The notes beneath the pieces are model-generated. The model was not told the DNA's origin. It searched no databases and saw only the letters and a list, made by a program, of their open reading frames with translations. Positions 6,574-12,476 of a DNA stretch of 12,476 nt are shown here, piece by piece. The position numbers were made by a program, and so were the translations under genes. Numbering within the stretch: the first letter of the stretch is position 1; each line of letters begins with the position of its first letter. The DNA comes from HXMU1420-2 sp040830545 (GTDB lineage Bacteria > Pseudomonadota > Alphaproteobacteria > Rhodobacterales > Rhodobacteraceae), in the NCBI GenBank assembly GCA_040830545.1, contig JBFOMB010000172.1:1-12476 (forward strand). The letters are read 5' to 3'.

Positions 6574-7569
6574 ATGGCGCGTGACGACTCGCATTTGCCG
6601 CAGGCCCTTCAGGGTCTGCGCATTCCACTGATCGGTTCGCCGCTGTTTATCATCTCGAACCCTGATCTGGTCATTGTTCAGTGCAAAGCCGGGATCGTTG
6701 GATCGTTCCCGGCGCTGAATGCGCGCGAGGCCGAAGGTGAACCACCGCTGCTGGACGCGTGGTTGACCCGGATCAAGGAAGAGCTGGATCGCCACAATCA
6801 GGCAAACCCGGACAATCCGGCAGCACCTTACGCGGTGAACCAGATCGTGCATCGGTCAAACGCGCGGCTGGAGCGGGACATCGAGATTTGCGTCAAACAC
6901 GAGGTGCCGGTCTGGATCACCTCGCTGGGTGCGCGGGTTGAACTGAACGACGCGGCACATTCAGCGGGTGGTGTGGTGTTGCACGATGTCATCAACAACA
7001 CCTTTGCGAAAAAAGCGATCTCAAAGGGCGCTGATGGCCTGGTTGCGGTTGCTGCCGGGGCAGGTGGTCACGCTGGCGGGCAATCCCCGTTCGCTCTGGT
7101 GCAGGAAATCCGCGAGTGGTTTGACGGCCCGATTGCCCTGTCCGGTTCGATCGCGACTGGCAAAGCGCTGTTGGCGGCACGTGCGGCGGGGGCTGATTTC
7201 GGCTATACCGGTTCGCCATTCATCGCCACGGACGAGGCCAACGCCGATCCTGAATACAAACAGATGATCGTCGACAGCGGGGCCGAGGACATTGTCTATT
7301 CCTCTCTGTTTACAGGGGTTTGGGGCAACTATCTGAAAGGGTCGGTGCGCAACGCGGGGATGGACCCGGACAACCTGCCCACGGCAGACCCGACCTCGAT
7401 GAACTTCTCAGACGGGTCGTCCAAGCCCAAGGCGTGGAAAACGATCTGGGGTTCGGGACAGGGCATCGGCGCCGTGAAAAGTGTCGGCCCAGCGAGCGTG
7501 TTGGTCGACCGCATCGCGGATGAATACGCCAGTGCTGGTGCCGCGCTGGCGGCAGAGTTCGCGGGCTGA
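6574..7569 (+). CDS. Nitronate monooxygenase / 2-nitropropane dioxygenase-like flavoprotein
   Basis: A 331-residue FMN-dependent TIM-barrel protein of the nitronate monooxygenase family. The N-terminus has RIPLIGSPLFIISNPDL. The hallmark AGAGGHAGG spans 161-169, with His166 at the position of the family's conserved His. The phosphate-binding part of the barrel shows ALSGSIATGKAL (188-199) and FGYTGSPFIATDEA (209-222). Nitronate oxidation would be odd beside CoA-ester enzymes. Relatives in catabolic clusters (for example IpdC in mycobacterial steroid-ring degradation) act on CoA-linked intermediates, so an acyl-CoA redox role is at least as likely. ATG 6574 starts two bases after the thiolase stop; the ribosome site GAGG lies inside the thiolase's last codons. 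Family assignment strong, reaction unknown. Confidence 0.88.
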   Translation: MARDDSHLPQALQGLRIPLIGSPLFIISNPDLVIVQCKAGIVGSFPALNAREAEGEPPLLDAWLTRIKEELDRHNQANPDNPAAPYAVNQIVHRSNARLERDIEICVKHEVPVWITSLGARVELNDAAHSAGGVVLHDVINNTFAKKAISKGADGLVAVAAGAGGHAGGQSPFALVQEIREWFDGPIALSGSIATGKALLAARAAGADFGYTGSPFIATDEANADPEYKQMIVDSGAEDIVYSSLFTGVWGNYLKGSVRNAGMDPDNLPTADPTSMNFSDGSSKPKAWKTIWGSGQGIGAVKSVGPASVLVDRIADEYASAGAALAAEFAG

Positions 7570-7572
7570 GCC

Positions 7573-8223
7573 ATGGCGGAACTGATGGTTGTCCGCCACG
7601 CGCAAGCTTCGTTCGGGGCGGACAATTACGACAAATTGAGCGATCTGGGACATCGCCAATCCGCGCTGCTGGGGCAATACCTGCGTTGCGCGGGGTGGAT
7701 ACCGGACCGTCTGGTGACGGGGACACTGGTGCGCCAGCAGGAAACGCTGGCCTCCATGGGCTTTGCCGATGCGCCAGAAACCCACCACGGGTTCAACGAA
7801 TACGACTTTCACAACCTTCTGTCGGTGCGGTTTAATGGTGACGTGCCAAACGCCGTGATGGGAGAGCGCAAGACGCATTTCCGCACCCTGCGCGAAACCA
7901 TTCTGGAATGGCAGCGCGGCGGGCTGGACGGGGCGGATGAAAGTTGGGTGACTTTCGAAACACGCGTTGCTGAAGCATTGAAATTCGCCACGGACACGGA
8001 CGCCCGGCGCGTTCTGGTGATAAGTTCCGGCGGGGCGATTGGCCAGTTGGTCGCCTCGGTGCTTGGCGCGCCCAGCCCACAGATGATGGAATTGAACCTG
8101 CAGATGCGCAATACATCGACCACGCGGTTCGTGTTTTCCGCGCGCGGGATTGGGCTGACGGAATTCAATTCGCTGCCGCATGTGACGTCGGATCTGGCGT
8201 CCGAAATGATAACCTATAGCTGA
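7573..8223 (+). CDS. Histidine-phosphatase-fold protein with second catalytic His replaced
   Basis: A 216-residue member of the histidine phosphatase superfamily. The first motif VVRHAQAS (6-13) is intact with His9, and Arg54 in TLVRQQETLA and Glu76 in GFNEYDFHN stand at catalytic positions. The second catalytic His, usually in an (H)GG(V/A)I motif, is replaced: the stretch reads VLVISSGGAIGQ, with Ser152 (codon 8026-8028) in its place. Weak or altered hydrolase activity, or a phospho-ligand-binding role, is therefore likely; I recall relatives with the same SSGG form, so this may be a subfamily trait and not decay. It lies three bases after the flavoprotein gene and 13 before a kinase-fold gene, suggesting paired function around a phosphorylated intermediate. 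Confidence 0.85.
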   Translation: MAELMVVRHAQASFGADNYDKLSDLGHRQSALLGQYLRCAGWIPDRLVTGTLVRQQETLASMGFADAPETHHGFNEYDFHNLLSVRFNGDVPNAVMGERKTHFRTLRETILEWQRGGLDGADESWVTFETRVAEALKFATDTDARRVLVISSGGAIGQLVASVLGAPSPQMMELNLQMRNTSTTRFVFSARGIGLTEFNSLPHVTSDLASEMITYS

Positions 8224-8236
8224 GAAGAGGGACGCG

Positions 8237-9268
8237 ATGAGCCAATCGACCCAGACCATCGACGAAGCCGCGGTTGCCGCCTATCTCGCCGACCATCTGC
8301 CCGGGTTTGAAGGACCGATTGAGGCCAGCAAATTCGATGTGGGCCAGTCGAACCCGACCTTCCTGCTGAAAACTTCCGCGAAGAAGTACGTGTTGCGGCG
8401 CAAACCTCCGGGTGAATTGTTGAAATCTGCTCATGCGGTGGATCGCGAATTCCGCGTGCAAAAGGCGCTGGCCGGGTCGAACGTGCCGGTCGCTGAGATG
8501 CATGTGCTGTGTGAAGATGACAGCGTCATAGGGTCCATGTTCTATGTGATGGAGTTCAAGGAAGGGCGGCTGTTCAACGATCCGCAGTTGAAAGAACTGG
8601 AGAAATCCCAGCGTGGCGGCGTGATGGACGCGATGAACCGTGTGCTGGCAGAACTGCACATGGTGGATATCGACGCCGTGGGTCTGAGCGACTATGGCCC
8701 GCCGGGTAACTATTTCGAGCGTCAGATTGGCCGCTGGTCCAAGCAATATCGCGCCTCGGAAACGGAAACCGTCGCTGCAATGGACACGCTGATGGAGCGG
8801 TTGGTGAGCGAAGCGCCAGAGGATGACGGGCAGCGTACCCTTGTCCATGGCGATTACCGCATCGACAACATGCTGTTCTGCAAGGATCGAGAGGATGTTC
8901 TGGCGGTCCTGGATTGGGAACTGTCCACTATTGGCCATCCATATGCCGACCTCGCATCCGTCATCATGCAATGGCAGATGCCTCCCGGAAACGTGGGACG
9001 TGGTCTGGCCGGTGTTGACCGTCACGCCGAAGGTTTGATGACGGATGAAGAATTCATCGCAAAATATTGTGAACGCAGGGGAATGGGGCAGATCGTGAAC
9101 TTTGGATACTATCTGGCGTTCTGCTTCTTCCGCATGACCGGGATCATTCAGGGCGTCTATAAACGTGCTCTGGACGGCAATGCATCCAATCCCGAACGGG
9201 CCCGCGAAATGGGCCAATACGTACCGGTTTTTGCAGAACGCGGATTGAAGGCGCTGGACGGTGGCTGA
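8237..9268 (+). CDS. APH-fold phosphotransferase, ACAD10/11- and LvaA-like kinase
   Basis: A 343-residue protein of the aminoglycoside-phosphotransferase-like family (COG3173 type). It has an N-lobe with FDVGQSNPTFLL (33-44) and YVLRRKPPGELL (51-62), the catalytic loop LVHGDYRIDNML (202-213; base Asp206) and the metal motif VLDWELSTIGHP (224-235; Asp226). Beside acyl-CoA dehydrogenases this family is best understood from LvaA of levulinate catabolism and the kinase domains of ACAD10/11, which phosphorylate 4-hydroxyacyl-CoA before phosphate elimination. A hydroxyacyl-CoA kinase role is thus inferred; antibiotic resistance is unlikely. Start ATG 8237 follows AGAGGGA. The stop at 9266-9268 lies within or just before the start of the regulator gene. 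Confidence 0.88.
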   Translation: MSQSTQTIDEAAVAAYLADHLPGFEGPIEASKFDVGQSNPTFLLKTSAKKYVLRRKPPGELLKSAHAVDREFRVQKALAGSNVPVAEMHVLCEDDSVIGSMFYVMEFKEGRLFNDPQLKELEKSQRGGVMDAMNRVLAELHMVDIDAVGLSDYGPPGNYFERQIGRWSKQYRASETETVAAMDTLMERLVSEAPEDDGQRTLVHGDYRIDNMLFCKDREDVLAVLDWELSTIGHPYADLASVIMQWQMPPGNVGRGLAGVDRHAEGLMTDEEFIAKYCERRGMGQIVNFGYYLAFCFFRMTGIIQGVYKRALDGNASNPERAREMGQYVPVFAERGLKALDGG

Positions 9269-10079
9269 CCCGATGGAAGACGCGTTCACCGAAGAAAAGG
9301 ACCGCAACTTCATCACCGCGCTTGCGCGTGGGTTGGACGTGTTGCGGTGTTTTCGGCGCAACGAAGTCGAGCTGTCGAATACGGACATTTCCGAACGGAC
9401 GGGCCTGCCCAAGGCAACGGTATCCCGCCTGACCTATACCTTGTGCAAACTGGATTATTTGGTCGCTGACCAGCGCACTGGCACTTATCGGTTGAGCGCC
9501 GGAGTGCTCCAATTGGGCTTCGGCGTGCTCTCTGCGCTGGACATTGCGGACAGAGCGGAAAGCGCGATGAAGGCTCTGCGAGATGGGCCCAATTCCTATA
9601 TCACGGTTGCCTTGGGTGAACGGCACCGCATGGATGTGGTCTACCTTGCCGTTCAAACCTCGCGCGAGGACGTGGCGTTGACTATGAGGGTCGGCGCGCG
9701 TCTGCCCTTGTTCTTTTCCGCAATCGGTCGCGCAATCCTTGTTGGGATGGACAACGACCGCCGCCAGCAGGCGTTTGATGAAGCCCGCGAGTTCGACCCG
9801 CAAGGCGAGGAGGCCCGCCGGACGAGTTTCGCCGCCGCGTTGGAGGAATTCGAAAAAGCTGGATACTGTACCGGCTACGGAGACTGGCGCCCAGACGTCA
9901 ATGGAATCGCTGTGCCCGTTACGTGTCTCAGTGGTGGACGGGTGTTTGGTTTAAATGTCGGTGGGCCATCGTTTCATGTGAAGAAAAAGCAGCTGGAAAC
10001 CGTATATGCCAAGCGGTTGATTCAGGCCGGGCACGCGTTGAGTTTACGACAACATCAACCAGGCGACGTTGCGGAATAA
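9261..10079 (+). CDS. IclR-family transcriptional regulator
   Basis: A 272-residue IclR-type regulator from GTG 9261; ATG 9273 gives a 268-residue form. The winged helix covers about residues 17-80, with the recognition region LSNTDISERTGLPKATVSRL (38-57) and a wing at LVADQRTGTYRLS. The C-terminal effector-binding domain follows from about 100 and includes ARLPLFFSAIGRAIL. GTG 9261 has GAAGG nine bases upstream and would overlap the kinase stop by eight bases; ATG 9273 begins four bases after that stop. Either way it is probably translated with the operon. As the only regulator in view it is the likely controller of the CoA-ester operon, the importer genes downstream, or both, with a pathway intermediate as ligand. 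Operators are not established. Confidence 0.92.
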   Translation: MADPMEDAFTEEKDRNFITALARGLDVLRCFRRNEVELSNTDISERTGLPKATVSRLTYTLCKLDYLVADQRTGTYRLSAGVLQLGFGVLSALDIADRAESAMKALRDGPNSYITVALGERHRMDVVYLAVQTSREDVALTMRVGARLPLFFSAIGRAILVGMDNDRRQQAFDEAREFDPQGEEARRTSFAAALEEFEKAGYCTGYGDWRPDVNGIAVPVTCLSGGRVFGLNVGGPSFHVKKKQLETVYAKRLIQAGHALSLRQHQPGDVAE

Positions 10080-10184
10080 GATTCTGCTGTGCGGGAAACT
10101 CTGAGACGAACTGGCTGTTTGTGATGGAATGACTTTGCGTCCGAGATTGGCCGTTTTGGCGCTCAAATGTCAACACGAACGAGA

Positions 10185-10216
10185 AACATTTGTTCAATAT
10201 TATTGATAATAAACAA
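10185..10216. promoter_or_regulatory. AT-rich nested palindromes, candidate operator
   Basis: Overlapping symmetrical elements: AACA-TT-TGTT (10185-10194), TCAAT-ATT-ATTGA (10194-10206), ATTAT-TG-ATAAT (10199-10210), and outer arms TTGTT / AACAA (10190-10194 / 10212-10216). The 13-base 5-3-5 palindrome has the size typical of IclR-family operators. Position between the IclR gene and the solute-binding protein gene fits a control site, but no second copy was found upstream of the operon. Confidence 0.4.
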
Positions 10217-10423
10217 GCATCTGGAAAGTGATCCTCATGTGATTTCGAGGTCTGCGGGCTGAACAGGTGACCCGGAAATTTGGACCGTTCCCAGTTCTCT
10301 CAAAATCGGCAGCACAGACCGCAATTTCACCCTTCCGTAACGCTTGACTTATTACCGCAATATGTAAGGCTTCGTTCGAGGCCCCGGCGCCAAAAAGGAC
10401 TGCGAAAAACCGGGAGCCAACAT

Positions 10424-10430
10424 GGGAGGA
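10424..10430 (+). promoter_or_regulatory. Ribosome binding site of the solute-binding protein gene
   Basis: GGGAGGA five bases before ATG 10436. It fixes the start at the beginning of the signal peptide. Confidence 0.85.
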
Positions 10431-10435
10431 ATAAT

Positions 10436-11680
10436 ATGCGTAAGTCCATCACGCTGGGCCTGAGCACTGCTTTGGCCTTGGCAATCAGCACCTCTGCAGG
10501 TCTGGCTGAGAACATCAAGATCGCCTTTATCGACCCGCTGTCGGGACCGTTTGCAACGACCGGCACTAACGGCTTGGCCGAGTGGAACTATGCGGCGGAA
10601 GAACTGGTGAACAAACAGGGCGGCGTCCTGGGCGGCCAGAACTTTGAAATCGTGTCCTTCGACAACAAGATGTCGGGCAAGGAATCACTGGTGCAGTTGC
10701 AGGTCGCGATTGACCAGGGCATCCGCTACATCGCGCAGGGCAACTCGTCCGGGATCGCCGGTGCAATTACCGAGGCCGTGAACAAGCACAATCGCCGTAA
10801 CCCGGATGATCGTGTGCTGTTCATCAACTATTCGGCGGTCGACCCGGCGCTGACCAACGACAATTGCAACTTCTGGCATTTCCGGTTTGACGCCAATGCG
10901 GACATCAAGATGGACGCGCTGACGGACGTCATGGCCAAAGATGACAGCATGAAAAAGGTGTACCTGATCGGTCAGGACTACTCCTTTGGCAAGGCTGTGG
11001 CAGCGGCGGCTGTGCGCGATCTGGGTGACAAGCGTCCGGACGTGGAAATTGTCGGCAACGAACTGCACCCGATTGGCAAGGTGAAGGACTTCACCCCCTA
11101 TGCGCGCAAGATCGTGGCGTCTGACGCGGATGCGGTGATCACCGGCAACTGGGGTTCGGACATGGTTGGTCTGGGCAAGGCGATCATCGAAGCCGGCTTT
11201 GACGGTCCTATCTACACCTACTACGCAGCATCGAACGGGATCACTCAGACCTTTGGTGAAGCAGGCAAGGGCACCATCAACCTGGTTGCCGAAGGCGCGC
11301 TGAACCCGCCTGCGTCTGATCGGATGAAGGCCTATGTCGAAGGGTTCGAAGCCAAATATGCCGACCACGACATCACGCAGGCGCGGATTGCCAACGCGGT
11401 TGAAATGCTGGCACGCGCCATCAATGACGCAGGCACTGCGGACGATGTGGTGAAGGTCGCTTATGCGCTGGAAGGGATGGAGCATGACTCGATCTGGGGC
11501 GGCAAGGTATTCATGCGCCCGCAGGACCATCAGGCGATCCAGAACGTGCACATCCAGGAACACACCAACGACGGGATCGTGTTCCCGCTGGACAACTCCG
11601 AGTTTGGTCTGGTCAAGGTGAGCACCATTGAAATGGCAGCGATGGACTCGCCCACTACCTGCAAAATGGACAAGCCGTAA
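10436..11680 (+). CDS. Periplasmic ABC-transporter solute-binding protein, branched-chain amino acid (LivJ) type
   Basis: A 414-residue solute-binding protein of the hydrophobic amino acid uptake (HAAT) family, type I periplasmic-binding fold. Residues 1-24 form a Sec signal peptide: MRKS, a hydrophobic core rich in Leu/Ala, and cleavage after AGLA. The mature protein opens with NIKIAFIDPLSGPFATTG, the usual family start, and carries YLIGQDYSFGKAVA and DADAVITGNWGSDM in the lobes. Only two Cys are seen in the mature part (about 144 and 409), possibly a disulfide in the periplasm. Substrate cannot be read: members bind branched-chain amino acids, amides, aromatic or other organic acids. It is followed by a strong hairpin and then a LivH-type permease, so it is the binding component of that importer. 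Because a CoA-ester catabolic operon and an IclR gene precede it, a substrate of that pathway is a reasonable guess. Confidence 0.93.
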   Translation: MRKSITLGLSTALALAISTSAGLAENIKIAFIDPLSGPFATTGTNGLAEWNYAAEELVNKQGGVLGGQNFEIVSFDNKMSGKESLVQLQVAIDQGIRYIAQGNSSGIAGAITEAVNKHNRRNPDDRVLFINYSAVDPALTNDNCNFWHFRFDANADIKMDALTDVMAKDDSMKKVYLIGQDYSFGKAVAAAAVRDLGDKRPDVEIVGNELHPIGKVKDFTPYARKIVASDADAVITGNWGSDMVGLGKAIIEAGFDGPIYTYYAASNGITQTFGEAGKGTINLVAEGALNPPASDRMKAYVEGFEAKYADHDITQARIANAVEMLARAINDAGTADDVVKVAYALEGMEHDSIWGGKVFMRPQDHQAIQNVHIQEHTNDGIVFPLDNSEFGLVKVSTIEMAAMDSPTTCKMDKP

Positions 11681-11695
11681 TCTCACGGACCATTC

Positions 11696-11730
11696 GACCC
11701 GCCCGGCTCCTATGCCGGGCGGGTCTGTTT
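11696..11730 (+). terminator. Strong intergenic hairpin, partial terminator or mRNA stabiliser
   Basis: A perfect 12-bp stem GACCCGCCCGGC / GCCGGGCGGGTC (11696-11707 / 11714-11725) with a six-base loop, followed by TGTTT. The T run is short, so termination may be partial. Such hairpins between a binding-protein gene and its permease genes commonly keep binding-protein mRNA more abundant than the membrane components. Confidence 0.75.
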
Positions 11731-11773
11731 GCATGCGAATAATCAACAAAATACGAGGGGGGTGATCGGGTCC

Positions 11774-12476
11774 ATGGATCTGTTTTTCGTCAATATCATT
11801 GACGGCCTGGTTTTCGGACTATTGCTGTTCATGCTGTCGAGCGGGCTGACGCTGATCTTTTCGATGATGGGCGTTCTGAACTTTGCCCATGCCAGTTTCT
11901 ACATGCTGGGGGCGTATTTCGCATATCAGATCTCGACCGTGATCGGGCTGGGCTTCATAGGCGGGCTGATTGTTGCACCGATCATCGTCGGTGTCGCGGG
12001 TGCAGCCATTGAACGCTATGGGCTGCGGCGGGTGCACCAATACGGTCACGTGCCTGAACTGATCTTCACCTTTGGTCTGGCGCTGCTGGTGCAGGAAATC
12101 GTGAAACTGTTCTGGGGTCAGAACCAGGTGCCCTATTTCGAGCCGCAGTGGCTGGACTTTGCGCTGTTCTCCATCGGCGAAAACAGCATCGAGGCCTACA
12201 AGGTCTTCATGATCGTCATCTCCATGCTGATTTTCGGCGGGCTGCTGTACATCCTGACCAAGACACGTGTGGGCATGATCATTCAGGCCGCGCTCAGCTA
12301 TCCGCAGACGGTCGAGGCGCTGGGGCATAATGTGCCGATGGTGTTCATGGGTGTCTTTGGTGTTGGCACGGCGCTGGCCGGTGTGGCGGGCGGGGTTTGT
12401 GGGGCTGGGCTGGGGGCGTTCCCGGGGGTGGGCGTTTCGCTGTGGGCCTCGGTGTTTTTGGCCCTTGTTGTTGGCG
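11774..12476 (+). CDS. livH: Branched-chain amino acid-type ABC transporter permease (LivH), truncated by window edge
   Basis: The first 234 codons of an inner-membrane permease of the LivH family, open to the right edge. The N-terminus shows the family pattern DGLVFGLLLFMLSSGLTLIF and then GVLNFAHASFYMLGAYFAY (33-51). Hydrophobic segments lie at about 9-29, 40-58, 60-79, 94-113, 141-161 and 188-210. The cytoplasmic coupling region is recognisable as TRVGMIIQAALSYPQTVEALGHNV (stated here as residues 164-187). ATG 11774 is used; in-frame GTG 11762 overlaps the purine-rich GAGGGGGG, and neither start has ideal spacing. Missing C-terminus and the expected LivM, LivG and LivF genes should lie just beyond the window. 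From about residue 206 the match to the family as I know it gets poor and the DNA becomes G/T-rich. The symbol is by family, not by proven substrate. Confidence 0.88.
   Translation, partial: MDLFFVNIIDGLVFGLLLFMLSSGLTLIFSMMGVLNFAHASFYMLGAYFAYQISTVIGLGFIGGLIVAPIIVGVAGAAIERYGLRRVHQYGHVPELIFTFGLALLVQEIVKLFWGQNQVPYFEPQWLDFALFSIGENSIEAYKVFMIVISMLIFGGLLYILTKTRVGMIIQAALSYPQTVEALGHNVPMVFMGVFGVGTALAGVAGGVCGAGLGAFPGVGVSLWASVFLALVVG

Larger units (their letters stand above)
10080..10435 (+). promoter_or_regulatory. 356-base intergenic region upstream of the importer genes
   Basis: No gene is supported here. It is more AT-rich than its surroundings, especially 10181-10216, where palindromes lie (separate entry). 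A possible -35 is TTGACT (10344-10349); the best partner nearby is TAAGGC (10365-10370), only 15 bases away, so the promoter call is weak. Small foldable pieces follow: GGCTTCG-TT-CGAGGCC (10368-10383) and CCCGG / CCGGG (10383-10387 / 10410-10414), perhaps 5' leader structure. No clear terminator is seen after the regulator gene. An open frame extends upstream of 10436, but the ribosome site and signal peptide show it is not coding. Confidence 0.5.

Noticed and set aside
5249..6628. Long minus-strand open frame (459 codons) opposite the thiolase gene
   Set aside because: It is a codon-bias shadow of a gene with all thiolase motifs. The translation is rich in His/Arg with no recognisable domain and no ribosome binding site.
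8237..9268. Aminoglycoside resistance gene
   Set aside because: Shares the fold and HGD motif, but the sequence type (LRRKPPG, DWELSTIGHP) and the acyl-CoA context fit the ACAD10/11- and LvaA-like kinases.
8165..9412. Long minus-strand open frame (415 codons) opposite the kinase gene
   Set aside because: Antisense to a protein with intact kinase motifs; composition is His/Gln/Arg-rich and unlike a real protein.
10280..10435. N-terminal extension of the solute-binding protein from an upstream TTG
   Set aside because: It would bury the signal peptide 52 residues inside the protein. GGGAGGA before ATG 10436 clearly marks the true start.
10685..11749. Minus-strand open frame (354 codons) opposite the solute-binding protein gene
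   Set aside because: Shadow of a well-supported gene with signal peptide; it also runs through the strong hairpin.
1..12476. CRISPR array, tRNA/rRNA, insertion sequence, phage or toxin-antitoxin genes
   Set aside because: No direct-repeat array, no tRNA-like cloverleaf, and no transposase or integrase motifs were found on either strand.

Overview
The window is GC-rich bacterial DNA with dense, mostly co-directional genes. Gene content and protein style (heteromeric acyl-CoA dehydrogenases, an IclR regulator, a LivJ/LivH-type importer, AMP-free CoA-ester catabolism) suggest an alphaproteobacterium, most likely Rhodobacteraceae (Roseobacter group). That placement is inferred from protein flavour only; no rRNA or other marker gene is present.

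Layout. (1) About 1-779, plus strand: a canonical histidine phosphatase whose start codon is unclear and whose 5' part overlaps a foldable segment (67-146). (2) 780-872: a short convergent intergenic stretch holding three tandem inverted repeats. (3) 873-1871, minus strand: a zinc-free NAD(P)H:quinone oxidoreductase-like medium-chain reductase. (4) 1872-2047: a divergent promoter region with a spaced inverted repeat. (5) 2048-10079, plus strand: a compact eight-gene run with small gaps or overlaps: acyl-CoA dehydrogenase (catalytic-type subunit), a second acyl-CoA dehydrogenase (no visible catalytic Glu), SDR of the (3R)-hydroxyacyl-CoA dehydrogenase type, thiolase, nitronate monooxygenase-like flavoprotein, a histidine-phosphatase-fold protein with the second catalytic His replaced by Ser, an APH-fold phosphotransferase, and an IclR-family regulator. 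(6) 10080-10435: an intergenic region with AT-rich palindromes. (7) 10436 to the right edge: periplasmic branched-chain-amino-acid-type solute-binding protein, a strong hairpin, then a LivH-type permease cut off by the window edge.

How it may work together (inference): the importer may bring in an organic acid or amino-acid-like compound. After CoA activation by an enzyme not seen here, the CoA ester would be dehydrogenated by an alpha2beta2 acyl-CoA dehydrogenase, hydrated by a hydratase also not seen here, oxidised by the SDR and cleaved by the thiolase. The APH-fold kinase beside acyl-CoA dehydrogenases recalls LvaA of levulinate catabolism and the kinase domain of ACAD10/11, where a hydroxyacyl-CoA is phosphorylated and the phosphate then eliminated. 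The cluster is therefore a candidate route for a hydroxylated or branched acyl-CoA. The substrate cannot be read from sequence. IclR is the obvious candidate regulator.
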